Origin: Hippasteria phrygiana
Taxonomy: Eukaryota; Echinodermata; Asteroidea; Valvatida; Goniasteridae
Reading direction: 5' to 3'
Length of the DNA: 64,000 nt
Assembly (NCBI GenBank): GCA_037893225.1
Contig: JAZGUH010000323.1
Location: 1,922,001-1,986,000 of the forward strand
Within the stretch, counting starts at the first letter, position 1. Each line of letters begins with the position of its first letter. Under the pieces are notes generated by a model, which was not told the origin of the DNA, searched no databases, and worked only from the letters and a program-made list of their open reading frames with translations. The translations under genes and the position numbers were made by a program. Shown here piece after piece: positions 27,201 through 40,833 of the stretch.

Positions 27201-27696
27201 TCTTTCCGGCCACCATCTGTGTGCATATTACCTTTTATTTATTGCTCCATGCCTGTCAAATTCCCTGGGGTATGGACTTGCTTTACTCATTCATAATTGC
27301 ATGAAATATCAACCAAATGCAGTAATTTTGACATGTATGTATAGCTTAGATCTGGCGCTACATGTTGCAATCATCGGCGGCTTCCTAGAGTTAAAACTTG
27401 TGGAGAAAATTAAAACCTCGCAATGTTTATTTTCTTTCCGGCCAACATCTGTGTGCATATTACCTTCTATTTATTGCTCCATGCCTGTCAAATTCCCTGG
27501 GGTATGGACTTGCTTTATTCATTCATAATTGCATGAAATATCAACCAAATGCAGTAATTTTGACATGTATGGATAGCTTAGATCTGGCGCTACATGTTGC
27601 AATCATCGGCGGCTTCTTAGAGTTCAAACTTGTGGAGAAAATTCAAACCTCGCCATGTTTATTTTCTTTCCGGCCAACATCTGTGTACATATTACC
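24217..27696 (+). repeat. 17-monomer HOR, right partial copy
   Basis: About 3.48 kb matches the block starting at 20,274, stopping at G27,697 against T23,753. It keeps the intact TTAGAG at 26,691 and has a private change to ATGCAT in the 26.5-kb monomer. The last part overlaps the first copy of the following 8-mer, so that 8-mer duplication is later than, or independent of, this event. Confidence 0.88.
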
Positions 27697-30332
27697 GTCT
27701 ATTTATTGCTCCATGCATGTCAAATTCCCTGGGGTATGGACTTGCTTTACTCATTCATAATTGCATGAAATATCAACCAAATGCAGTAATTTTGACATGT
27801 ATGTATAGCTTAGATCTGGCGCTACATGTTGCAATCATCGGCGGCTTCCTAGAGTTAAAACTTGTGGAGAAAATTAAAACCTCGCAATGTTTATTTTCTT
27901 TCCGGCCAACATCTGTGTACATATTACCTTCTATTTATTGCTCCATGCATGTCAAATTCCCTGGGGTATGGACTTGCTTTATTCATTCATAATTGCATGA
28001 AATATCAACCAAATGCAGTAATTTTGACATGTATGGATAGCTTAGATCTGGCGCTACATGTTGCAATCATCGGCGGCTTCTTGGAGTTCAAACTTGTGGA
28101 GAAAATGCAAACCTCGCAATGTTTATTTTCTTTCCGGCCAACATCTGTGTACATATTACCTTCTATTTATTGCTCCATGCCTGTCAAATTCCCTGGGGTA
28201 TGACTTGCTTTACTCATTCATAATTGCATGAAATATCAATCAAATACAGTAATTTTGACATGTATGGATAGCTTAGATCTGGCGCTACATGTTGCAATTA
28301 TCGGCGGCTTCTTAGAGTTAACACTTGTGGAGAAAATTCAAACCTCGCAATGTTTATTTTCTTTCCGGCCACCATCTGTGTGCATATTACCTTTTATTTA
28401 TTGCTCCATGCATGTCAAATTCCCTGGGGTATGGACTTGCTTTACTCATTCATAATTGCATGAAATATCAACCAAATGCAGTAATTTTGACATGTATGGA
28501 TAGCTTAGATCTGGCGCTACATGTTGCAATCATCGGCGGCTTCTTAGAGTTAAAACTTGTGGAGAAAATTCAAACCTCGCAATGTTTATTTTCTTTCCGG
28601 CCAACATCTGTGTACATATTACCTTCTATTTATTGCTCCATGCATGTCAAATTCCCTGGGGTATGGACTTGCTTTACTCATTCATAATTGCATGAAATAT
28701 CACCCAAATGCAGTAATTTTGACATGTATGTATAGCTTAGATCTGGCGCTACATGTTGCAATTATCGGCGGCTTCTTAGAGTTAACGCTTGTGGAGAAAA
28801 TTCAAACCTCGCAATGTTTATTTTCTTTCCGGCCACCATCTGTGTGCATATTACCTTTTATTTATTGCTCCATGCCTGTCAAATTCCCTGGGGTATGGAC
28901 TTGCTTTACTCATTCATAATTGCATGAAATATCAACCAAATGAAGTAATTTTGACATGTATGGATAGCTTAGATCTGGCGCTACATGTTGCAATCATCGG
29001 CGGCTTCTTAGAGTTAACACTTGTGGAGAAAATTCAAACCTCGCAATGTTTATTTTCTTTCCGGCCACCATCTGTGTGCATATTACCTTTTATTTATTGC
29101 TCCATGCCTGTCAAATTCCCTGGGGTATGGACTTGCTTTACTCATTCATAATTGCATGAAATATCAACCAAATGCAGTAATTTTGACATGTATGTATAGC
29201 TTAGATCTGGCGCTACATGTTGCAATCATCGGCGGCTTCCTAGAGTTAAAACTTGTGGAGAAAATTAAAACCTCGCAATGTTTATTTTCTTTCCGGCCAA
29301 CATCTGTGTGCATATTACCTTCTATTTATTGCTCCATGCCTGTCAAATTCCCTGGGGTATGGACTTGCTTTATTCATTCATAATTGCATGAAATATCAAC
29401 CAAATGCAGTAATTTTGACATGTATGGATAGCTTAGATCTGGCGCTACATGTTGCAATCATCGGCGGCTTCTTAGAGTTCAAACTTGTGGAGAAAATTCA
29501 AACCTCGCCATGTTTATTTTCTTTCCGGCCAACATCTGTGTACATATTACCGTCTATTTATTGCTCCATGCATGTCAAATTCCCTGGGGTATGGACTTGC
29601 TTTACTCATTCATAATTGCATGAAATATCAACCAAATGCAGTAATTTTGACATGTATGTATAGCTTAGATCTGGCGCTACATGTTGCAATCATCGGCGGC
29701 TTCCTAGAGTTAAAACTTGTGGAGAAAATTAAAACCTCGCAATGTTTATTTTCTTTCCGGCCAACATCTGTGTACATATTACCTTCTATTTATTGCTCCA
29801 TGCATGTCAAATTCCCTGGGGTATGGACTTGCTTTATTCATTCATAATTGCATGAAATATCAACCAAATGCAGTAATTTTGACATGTATGGATAGCTTAG
29901 ATCTGGCGCTACATGTTGCAATCATCGGCGGCTTCTTGGAGTTCAAACTTGTGGAGAAAATGCAAACCTCGCAATGTTTATTTTCTTTCCGGCCAACATC
30001 TGTGTACATATTACCTTCTATTTATTGCTCCATGCCTGTCAAATTCCCTGGGGTATGACTTGCTTTACTCATTCATAATTGCATGAAATATCAATCAAAT
30101 ACAGTAATTTTGACATGTATGGATAGCTTAGATCTGGCGCTACATGTTGCAATTATCGGCGGCTTCTTAGAGTTAACACTTGTGGAGAAAATTCAAACCT
30201 CGCAATGTTTATTTTCTTTCCGGCCACCATCTGTGTGCATATTACCTTTTATTTATTGCTCCATGCATGTCAAATTCCCTGGGGTATGGACTTGCTTTAC
30301 TCATTCATAATTGCATGAAATATCAACCAAAT
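26517..30332 (+). repeat. 8-monomer HOR, two copies (period 1,855 bp)
   Basis: 26,517-28,477 matches 28,372-30,332, including the uncommon TTGGAG variant near 28,083 and 29,938 and one 231-bp monomer per copy. It has the same period as the 8-mer at 7.7-11.4 kb but a different order of subtypes, so equal size does not mean common origin. Confidence 0.9.
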
Positions 30333-31282
30333 TCAGTAATTGTGACATGTATGGATAGCTTAGATCTGGCGCTACATGTTGCAATCATCGGCGGCTTCCT
30401 AGAGTTAAAACTTGTGGAGAAAATTCAAACCTCGCAATGTTTATTTTCTTTCCGGCCAACATCTGTGTACATATTACCGTCTATTTATTGCTCCATGCAT
30501 GTCAAATTCCCTGGGGTATGGACTTGCTTTACTCATTCATAATTGCATGAAATATCAACCAAATGCAGTAATTTTGACATGTATGTATAGCTTAGATCTG
30601 GCGCTACATGTTGCAATCATCGGCGGCTTCCTAGAGTTAAAACTTGTGGAGAAAATTCAAACCTCGCAATGTTTATTTTCTTTCCGGCCAACATCTGTGT
30701 ACATATTACCTTCTATTTATTGCTCCATGCATGTCAAATTCCCTGGGGTATGGACTTGCTTTATTCATTCATAATTGCAAGAAATATCAACCAAATGCAG
30801 TAATTTTGACATGTATGGCTAGCTTAGATCTGGCGCTACATGTTGCAATCATCGGCGGCTTCTTAGAGTTAACACTTGTGGAGAAAATTCAAACCTCGCA
30901 ATGTTTATTTTCTTTCCTTGTACCATCTGTGTGCATATTACCTTTTATTTATTGCTCCATGCCTGTCAAATTCCCTGGGGTATGGACTTGCTTTACTCAT
31001 TCATAATTGCATGAAATATCAACCAAATGCAGTAATTTTGACATGTATGGATAGCTTAGATCTGGCGCTACATGTTGCAATCATCGGCGGCTTCTTAGAG
31101 TTAAAACTTGTGGAGAAAATTCAAACCTCGCAATGTTTATTTTCTTTCCGGCCAACATCTGTGTACATATTACCTTCTATTTATTGCTCCATGCATGTCA
31201 AATTCCCTGGGGTATGGACTTCCTTTACTCATTCATAATTGCATGAAATATCACCCAAATGCAGTAATTTTGACATGTATGT
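30333..31282 (+). repeat. Four monomers between HOR blocks, rich in private mutations
   Basis: The order of subtypes resembles 20.4-21.1 kb, but this stretch has private changes at 30,819 (A to C, creating GCTAGC), 30,920 (A to G) and 31,222 (G to C). The lack of a perfect partner nearby suggests it has escaped the latest rounds of duplication. Confidence 0.75.
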
Positions 31283-34200
31283 ATAGCTTAGATCTGGCGC
31301 TACATGTTGCAATTATCGGCGGCTTCTTAGAGTTAACGCTTGTGGAGAAAATTCAAACCTCGCAATGTTTATTTTCTTTCCGGCCACCATCTGTGTGCAT
31401 ATTACCTTTTATTTATTGCTCCATGCCTGTCAAATTCCCTGGGGTATGGACTTGCTTTACTCATTCATAATTGCATGAAATATCAACCAAATGAAGTAAT
31501 TTTGACATGTATGGATAGCTTAGATCTGGCGCTACATGTTGCAATCATCGGCGGCTTCTTAGAGTTCAAACTTGTGGAGAAAATTCAAACCTCACAATGT
31601 TTATTTTCTTTCCGGCCAACATCTGTGTACATATTACCGTCTATTTATTGCTCCATGCATGTCAAATTCCCTGGGGTATGGACTTGCTTTACTCATTCAT
31701 AATTGCATGAAATATCAACCAAATGCAGTAATTTTGACATGTATGTATAGCTTAGATCTGGCGCTACATGTTGCAATCATCGGCGGCTTCCTAGAGTTAA
31801 AACTTGTGGAGAAAATTAAAACCTCGCAATGTTTATTTTCTTTCCGGCCAACATCTGTGTACATATTACCTTCTATTTATTGCTCCATGCATGTCAAATT
31901 CCCTGGGGTATGGACTTGCTTTATTCATTCATAATTGCATGAAATATCAACCAAATGCAGTAATTTTGACATGTATGGATAGCTTAGATCTGGCGCTACA
32001 TGTTGCAATCATCGGCGGCTTCTTAGAGTTCAAACTTGTGGAGAAAATGCAAACCTCGCAATGTTTATTTTCTTTCCGGCCAACATCTGTGTACATATTA
32101 CCTTCTATTTATTGCTCCATGCATGTCAAATTCCCTGGGGTATGACTTGCTTTACTCATTCATAATTGCATGAAATATCAATCAAATACAGTAATTTTGA
32201 CATGTATGGATAGCTTAGATCTGGCGCTACATGTTGCAATTATCGGCGGCTTCTTAGAGTTAACACTTGTGGAGAAAATTCAAACCTCGCAATGTTTATT
32301 TTCTTTCCGGCCACCATCTGTGTGCATATAAAATTTTATTTATTGCTCCATGCCTGTCAAATTCCCTGGGGTATGGACTTGCTTTACTCATTCATAATTG
32401 CATGAAATATCAACCAAATTCAGTAATTTTGACATGTATGGATAGCTTAGATCTGGCGCTACATGTTGCAATTATCGGCGGCTTCTTAGAGTTAAAACTT
32501 GTGGAGAAAATTCAAACCTCGCAATGTTTATTTTCTTTCCGGCCAACATCTGTGTGCATATTACCTTCTATTTATTGCTCCATGCCTGTCAAATTCCCTG
32601 GGGTATGGACTTGATTTACTCATTCATAATTGCATGAAATATCAACCAAATGCAGTAATTTTGACATGTATGGATAGCTTAGATCTGGCGCTACATGTTG
32701 CAATCATCGGCGGCTTCTTAGAGTTCAAACTTGTGGAGAAAATTCAAACCTCGCCATGTTTATTTTCTTTCCGGCCAACATCTGTGTACATATTACCTTT
32801 TATTTATTGCTCCATGCCTGTCAAATTCCCTGGGGTATGGTCTTGCTTTACTCATTCATAATTGCATGAAATATCAACCAAATGCAGTAATTGTGACATG
32901 TATGGATAGCTTAGATCTGGCGCTACATGTTGCAATTATCGGCGGCTTCTTAGAGTTAACGCTTGTGGAGAAAATTCAAACCTCGCAATGTTTATTTTCT
33001 TTCCGGCCACCATCTGTGTGCATATTACCTTTTATTTATTGCTCCATGCCTGTCAAATTCCCTGGGGTATGGACTTGCTTTACTCATTCATAATTGCATG
33101 AAATATCAACCAAATGAAGTAATTTTGACATGTATGGATAGCTTAGATCTGGCGCTACATGTTGCAATCATCGGCGGCTTCTTAGAGTTCAAACTTGTGG
33201 AGAAAATTCAAACCTCACAATGTTTATTTTCTTTCCGGCCAACATCTGTGTACATATTACCGTCTATTTATTGCTCCATGCATGTCAAATTCCCTGGGGT
33301 ATGGACTTGCTTTACTCATTCATAATTGCATGAAATATCAACCAAATGCAGTAATTTTGACATGTATGTATAGCTTAGATCTGGCGCTACATGTTGCAAT
33401 CATCGGCGGCTTCCTAGAGTTAAAACTTGTGGAGAAAATTAAAACCTCGCAATGTTTATTTTCTTTCCGGCCAACATCTGTGTACATATTACCTTCTATT
33501 TATTGCTCCATGCATGTCAAATTCCCTGGGGTATGGACTTGCTTTATTCATTCATAATTGCATGAAATATCAACCAAATGCAGTAATTTTGACATGTATG
33601 GATAGCTTAGATCTGGCGCTACATGTTGCAATCATCGGCGGCTTCTTAGAGTTCAAACTTGTGGAGAAAATGCAAACCTCGCAATGTTTATTTTCTTTCC
33701 GGCCAACATCTGTGTACATATTACCTTCTATTTATTGCTCCATGCCTGTCAAATTCCCTGGGGTATGACTTGCTTTACTCATTCATAATTGCATGAAATA
33801 TCAATCAAATACAGTAATTTTGACATGTATGGATAGCTTAGATCTGGCGCTACATGTTGCAATTATCGGCGGCTTCTTAGAGTTAACACTTGTGGAGAAA
33901 ATTCAAACCTCGCAATGTTTATTTTCTTTCCGGCCACCATCTGTGTGCATATTACCTTTTATTTATTGCTCCATGCCTGTCAAATTCCCTGGGGTATGGA
34001 CTTGCTTTACTCATTCATAATTGCATGAAATATCAACCAAATTCAGTAATTTTGACATGTATGGATAGCTTAGATCTGGCGCTACATGTTGCAATTATCG
34101 GCGGCTTCTTAGAGTTAAAACTTGTGGAGAAAATTCAAACCTCGCAATGTTTATTTTCTTTCCGGCCAACATCTGTGTGCATATTACCTTCTATTTATTG

Positions 34201-34420
34201 CTCCATGCCTGTCAAATTCCCTGGGGTATGGACTTGCTTTACTCATTCATAATTGCATGAAATATCAACCAAATGCAGTAATTTTGACATGTATGGATAG
34301 CTTAGATCTGGCGCTACATGTTGCAATCATCGGCGGCTTCTTAGAGTTCAAACTTGTGGAGAAAATTCAAACCTCGCCATGTTTATTTTCTTTCCGGCCA
34401 ACATCTGTGTACATATTACC
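31283..34420 (+). repeat. 7-monomer duplication (offset 1,623 bp)
   Basis: 31,283-32,797 matches 32,906-34,420, with one 231-bp monomer in each. The matched length is about 108 bp shorter than the offset, so the two copies are not strictly adjacent. The left copy holds private changes: three substitutions at 32,330, 32,332 and 32,333, and A at 32,614. The GTGACA variant at 32,893, in the gap between the copies, is the last of its kind in the window. Confidence 0.86.
32326..32336 (+). other. Unique triple substitution creating a TATAAAA motif
   Basis: The usual CATATTACCTTTT becomes CATATAAAATTTT through changes at 32,330, 32,332 and 32,333. The result includes a perfect TATA-box heptamer (32,327-32,333) seen in this one monomer only. 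Whether it acts as a promoter cannot be told, and a local sequencing error is an alternative. Confidence 0.7.
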
Positions 34421-35738
34421 GTCTATTTATTGCTCCATGCATGTCAAATTCCCTGGGGTATGGACTTGCTTTACTCATTCATAATTGCATGAAATATCAA
34501 CCAAATGCAGTAATTTTGACATGTATGTATAGCTTAGATCTGGCGCTACATGTTGCAATCATCGGCGGCTTCCTAGAGTTAAAACTTGTGGAGAAAATTA
34601 AAACCTCGCAATGTTTATTTTCTTTCCGGCCAACATCTGTGTACATATTACCTTCTATTTATTGCTCCATGCATGTCAAATTCCCTGGGGTATGGACTTG
34701 CTTTATTCATTCATAATTGCATGAAATATCAACCAAATGCAGTAATTTTGACATGTATGGATAGCTTAGATCTGGCGCTAAATGTTGCAATCATCGGCGG
34801 CTTCTTGGAGTTCAAACTTGTGGAGAAAATGCAAACCTCGCAATGTTTATTTTCTTTCCGGCCAACATCTGTGTACATATTACCTTCTATTTATTGCTCC
34901 ATGCCTGTCAAATTCCCTGGGGTATGACTTGCTTTACTCATTCATAATTGCATGAAATATCAATCAAATACAGTAATTTTGACATGTATGGATAGCTTAG
35001 ATCTGGCGCTACATGTTGCAATTATCGGCGGCTTCTTAGAGTTCAAACTTGTGGAGAAAATTCAAACCTCGCCATGTTTATTTTCTTTCCGGCCAACATC
35101 TGTGTACATATTACCGTCTATTTATTGCTCCATGCATGTCAAATTCCCTGGGGTATGGACTTGCTTTACTCATTCATAATTGCATGAAATATCAACCAAA
35201 TGCAGTAATTTTGACATGTATGTATAGCTTAGATCTGGCGCTACATGTTGCAATCATCGGCGGCTTCCTAGAGTTAAAACTTGTGGAGAAAATTAAAACC
35301 TCGCAATGTTTATTTTCTTTCCGGCCAACATCTGTGTACATATTACCTTCTATTTATTGCTCCATGCATGTCAAATTCCCTGGGGTATGGACTTGCTTTA
35401 TTCATTCATAATTGCATGAAATATCAACCAAATGCAGTAATTTTGACATGTATGGATAGCTTAGATCTGGCGCTACATGTTGCAATCATCGGTGGCTTCT
35501 TGGAGTTCAAACTTGTGGAGAAAATGCAAACCTCGCAATGTTTATTTTCTTTCCGGCCAACATCTGTGTACATATTACCTTCTATTTATTGCTCCATGCC
35601 TGTCAAATTCCCTGGGGTATGACTTGCTTTACTCATTCATAATTGCATGAAATATCAATCAAATACAGTAATTTTGACATGTATGGATAGCTTAGATCTG
35701 GCGCTACATGTTGCAATTATCGGCGGCTTCTTAGAGTT
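34329..35738 (+). repeat. 3-monomer tandem duplication (period 695 bp)
   Basis: 34,329-35,043 matches 35,024-35,738, a simple tandem duplication holding one 231-bp monomer per copy. Differences are A34,781 in the left copy, which breaks the dyad arm, and T35,493 in the right copy (GGTGGC). T35,493 recurs at 37,116, showing which copy seeded the next block. Confidence 0.9.
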
Positions 35739-38506
35739 AACACTTGCGGAGAAAATTCAAACCTCGCAATGTTTATTTTCTTTCCGGCCACCATCTGTGT
35801 GCATATTACCTTTTATTTATTGCTCCATGCCTGTCAAATTCCCTGGGGTATGGACTTGCTTTACTCATTCATAATTGCATGAAATATCAACCAAATTCAG
35901 TAATTTTGACATGTATGGATAGCTTAGATCTGGCGCTACATGTTGCAATTATCGGCGGCTTCTTAGAGTTAAAACTTGTGGAGAAAATTCAAACCTCGCA
36001 ATGTTTATTTTCTTTCCGGCCAACATCTGTGTGCATATTACCTTTTATTTATTGCTCCATGCCTGTCAAATTCCCTGGGGTATGGACTTGCTTTACTCAT
36101 TCATAATTGCATGAAATATCAACCAAATTCAGTAATTTTGACATGTATGGATAGCTTAGATCTGGCGCTACATGTTGCAATTATCGGCGGCTTCTTAGAG
36201 TTAAAACTTGTGGAGAAAATTCAAACCTCGCAATGTTTATTTTCTTTCCGGCCAACATCTGTGTGCATATTACCTTCTATTTATTGCTCCATGCCTGTCA
36301 AATTCCCTGGGGTATGGACTTGCTTTACTCATTCATAATTGCATGAAATATCAACCAAATGCAGTAATTTTGACATGTATGGATAGCTTAGATCTGGCGC
36401 TACATGTTGCAATCATCGGCGGCTTCTTAGAGTTCAAACTTGTGGAGAAAATTCAAACCTCGCCATGTTTATTTTCTTTCCGGCCAACATCTGTGTACAT
36501 ATTACCGTCTATTTATTGCTCCATGCATGTCAAATTCCCTGGGGTATGGACTTGCTTTACTCATTCATAATTGCATGAAATATCAACCAAATGCAGTAAT
36601 TTTGACATGTATGTATAGCTTAGATCTGGCGCTACATGTTGCAATCATCGGCGGCTTCCTAGAGTTAAAACTTGTGGAGAAAATTAAAACCTCGCAATGT
36701 TTATTTTCTTTCCGGCCAACATCTGTGTACATATTACCTTCTATTTATTGCTCCATGCATGTCAAATTCCCTGGGGTATGGACTTGCTTTATTCATTCAT
36801 AATTGCAAGAAATATCAACCAAATGCAGTAATTTTGACATGTATGGATAGCTTAGATCTGGCGCTACATGTTGCAATCATCGGCGGCTTCTTAGAGTTAA
36901 CACTTGTGGAGAAAATTCAAACCTCGCAATGTTTATTTTCTTTCCTTATACCATCTGTGTGCATATTACCTTTTATTTATTGCTCCATGCCTGTCAAATT
37001 CCCTGGGGTATGGACTTGCTTTACTCATTCATAATTGCATGAAATATCAACCAAATGCAGTAATTTTGACATGTATGGATAGCTTAGATCTGGCGCTACA
37101 TGTTGCAATCATCGGTGGCTTCTTGGAGTTCAAACTTGTGGAGAAAATGCAAACCTCGCAATGTTTATTTTCTTTCCGGCCAACATCTGTGTACATATTA
37201 CCTTCTATTTATTGCTCCATGCCTGTCAAATTCCCTGGGGTATGACTTGCTTTACTCATTCATAATTGCATGAAATATCAATCAAATACAGTAATTTTGA
37301 CATGTATGGATAGCTTAGATCTGGCGCTACATGTTGCAATTATCGGCGGCTTCTTAGAGTTAACACTTGTGGAGAAAATTCAAACCTCGCAATGTTTATT
37401 TTCTTTCCGGCCACCATCTGTGTGCATATTACCTTTTATTTATTGCTCCATGCCTGTCAAATTCCCTGGGGTATGGACTTGCTTTACTCATTCATAATTG
37501 CATGAAATATCAACCAAATTCAGTAATTTTGACATGTATGGATAGCTTAGATCTGGCGCTACATGTTGCAATTATCGGCGGCTTCTTAGAGTTAAAACTT
37601 GTGGAGAAAATTCAAACCTCGCAATGTTTATTTTCTTTCCGGCCAACATCTGTGTGCATATTACCTTCTATTTATTGCTCCATGCCTGTCAAATTCCCTG
37701 GGGTATGGACTTGCTTTACTCATTCATAATTGCATGAAATATCAACCAAATGCAGTAATTTTGACATGTATGGATAGCTTAGATCTGGCGCTACATGTTG
37801 CAATCATCGGCGGCTTCTTAGACTTCAAACTTGTGAAGAAAATTCAAACCTCGCCATGTTTATTTTCTTTCCGGCCAACATCTGTGTACATATTACCGTC
37901 TATTTATTGCTCCATGCATGTCAAATTCCCTGGGGTATGGACTTGCTTTACTCATTCATAATTGCATGAAATATCAACCAAATGCAGTAATTTTGACATG
38001 TATGTATAGCTTAGATCTGGCGCTACATGTTGCAATCATCGGCGGCTTCCTAGAGTTAAAACTTGTGGAGAAAATTAAAACCTCGCAATGTTTATTTTCT
38101 TTCCGGCCAACATCTGTGTACATATTACCTTCTATTTATTGCTCCATGCATGTCAAATTCCCTGGGGTATGGACTTGCTTTATTCATTCATAATTGCAAG
38201 AAATATCAACCAAATGCAGTAATTTTGACATGTATGGATAGCTTAGATCTGGCGCTACATGTTGCAATCATCGGCGGCTTCTTAGAGTTAACACTTGTGG
38301 AGAAAATTCAAACCTCGCAATGTTTATTTTCTTTCCTTATACCATCTGTGTGCATATTACCTTTTATTTATTGCTCCATGCCTGTCAAATTCCCTGGGGT
38401 ATGGACTTGCTTTACTCATTCATAATTGCATGAAATATCAACCAAATGCAGTAATTTTGACATGTATGGATAGCTTAGATCTGGCGCTACATGTTGCAAT
38501 CATCGG
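35402..38506 (+). repeat. 7/6-monomer duplication with a single-monomer gain
   Basis: 35,402-36,044 matches 37,025-37,667 at an offset of 1,623, then 36,024-37,115 matches 37,415-38,506 at 1,391. The jump of 232 means that one monomer is extra in the left copy or missing in the right. The adjacent units near 35.95 and 36.18 kb are almost identical, which favours a one-monomer duplication. The right copy has C37,823 and A37,836; the latter turns TGG into TGA. Confidence 0.84.
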
Positions 38507-38933
38507 CGGCTTCTTAGAGTTAAAACTTGTGGAGAAAATTCAAACCTCGCCATGTTTATTTTCTTTCCGGCCAACATCTGTGTACATATTACCTTCTATT
38601 TATTGCTCCATGCATGTCAAATTCCCTGGGGTATGGACTTGCTTTACTCATTCATAATTGCATGAAATATCACCCAAATGCAGTAATTTTGACATGTATG
38701 TATAGCTTAGATCTGGCGCTACATGTTGCAATTATCGGCGGCTTCTTAGAGTTAACGCTTGTGGAGAAAATTCAAACCTCGCAATGTTTATTTTCTTTCC
38801 GGCCACCATCTGTGTGCATATTACCTTTTATTTATTGCTCCATGCCTGTCAAATTCCCTGGGGTATGGACTTGCTTTACTCATTCATAATTGCATGAAAT
38901 ATCAACCAAATGAAGTAATTTTGACATGTATGG
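38507..38933 (+). repeat. Two monomers linking blocks
   Basis: This stretch holds the ATCACCCAAA subtype followed by the CCACCATC subtype. With its neighbours (about 37.66-39.15 kb) it matches 42.07-43.56 kb at an offset of 4,408 (19 monomers), so it is a source or sister of the 15-mer HOR. Confidence 0.75.
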
Positions 38934-40833
38934 ATAGCTTAGATCTGGCGCTACATGTTGCAATCATCGGCGGCTTCTTAGAGTTCAAACTTGTGGAGAA
39001 AATTCAAACCTCACAATGTTTATTTTCTTTCCGGCCAACATCTGTGTACATATTACCTTCTATTTATTGCTCCATGCATGTCAAATTCCCTGGGGTATGG
39101 ACTTGCTTTACTCATTCATAATTGCATGAAATATCAACCAAATGCAGTAATTTTGACATGTATGTATAGCTTAGATCTGGCGCTACATGTTGCAATCATC
39201 GGCGGCTTCCTAGAGTTAACACTTGTGGAGAAAATTAAAACCTCGCAATGTTTATTTTCTTTCCGGCCAACATCTGTGTACATATTACCTTCTATTTATT
39301 GCTCCATGCCTGTCAAATTCCCTGGGGTATGGACTTGCTTTACTCATTCATAATTGCATGAAATATCAACCAAATTCAGTAATTTTGACATGTATGGATA
39401 GCTTAGATCTGGCGCTACATGTTGCAATTATCGGCGGCTTCTTAGAGTTAAAACTTGTGGAGAAAATTCAAACCTCGCAATGTTTATTTTCTTTCCGGCC
39501 AACATCTGTGTGCATATTACCTTCTATTTATTGCTCCATGCCTGTCAAATTCCCTGGGGTATGGACTTGCTTTACTCATTCATAATTGCATGAAATATCA
39601 ACCAAATGCAGTAATTTTGACATGTATGGATAGCTTAGATCTGGCGCTACATGTTGCAATCATCGGCGGCTTCTTAGAGTTCAAACTTGTGGAGAAAATT
39701 CAAACCTCGCCATGTTTATTTTCTTTCCGGCCAACATCTGTGTACATATTACCGTCTATTTATTGCTCCATGCATGTCAAATTCCCTGGGGTATGGACTT
39801 GCTTTATTCATTCATAATTGCATGAAATATCAACCAAATGCAGTAATTTTGACATGTATGTATAGCTTAGATCTGGCGCTACATGTTGCAATCATCGGCG
39901 GCTTCTTAGAGTTCAAACTTGTGGAGAAAATTCAAACCTCACAATGTTTATTTTCTTTCCGGCCAACATCTGTGTACATATTACCTTCTATTTATTGCTC
40001 CATGCATGTCAAATTCCCTGGGGTATGGACTTGCTTTACTCATTCATAATTGCATGAAATATCAACCAAATGCAGTAATTTTGACATGTATGTATAGCTT
40101 AGATCTGGCGCTACATGTTGCAATCATCGGCGGCTTCCTAGAGTTAACACTTGTGGAGAAAATTAAAACCTCGCAATGTTTATTTTCTTTCCGGCCAACA
40201 TCTGTGTACATATTACCTTCTATTTATTGCTCCATGCCTGTCAAATTCCCTGGGGTATGGACTTGCTTTACTCATTCATAATTGCATGAAATATCAACCA
40301 AATTCAGTAATTTTGACATGTATGGATAGCTTAGATCTGGCGCTACATGTTGCAATTATCGGCGGCTTCTTAGAGTTAAAACTTGTGGAGAAAATTCAAA
40401 CCTCGCAATGTTTATTTTCTTTCCGGCCAACATCTGTGTGCATATTACCTTCTATTTATTGCTCCATGCCTGTCAAATTCCCTGGGGTATGGACTTGCTT
40501 TACTCATTCATAATTGCATGAAATATCAACCAAATGCAGTAATTTTGACATGTATGGATAGCTTAGATCTGGCGCTACATGTTGCAATCATCGGCGGCTT
40601 CTTAGAGTTCAAACTTGTGGAGAAAATTCAAACCTCGCCATGTTTATTTTCTTTCCGGCCAACATCTGTGTACATATTACCGTCTATTTATTGCTCCATG
40701 CATGTCAAATTCCCTGGGGTATGGACTTGCTTTATTCATTCATAATTGCATGAAATATCAACCAAATGCAGTAATTTTGACATGTATGTATAGCTTAGAT
40801 CTGGCGCTACATGTTGCAATCATCGGCGGCTTC
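38934..40833 (+). repeat. 4-monomer tandem duplication (period 928 bp)
   Basis: 38,934-39,905 matches 39,862-40,833, apparently identical. It includes no 231-bp unit, so the period is exactly 4 x 232. Part of it (about 40.2-41.0 kb) recurs at 51.1-51.9 kb. Confidence 0.9.
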
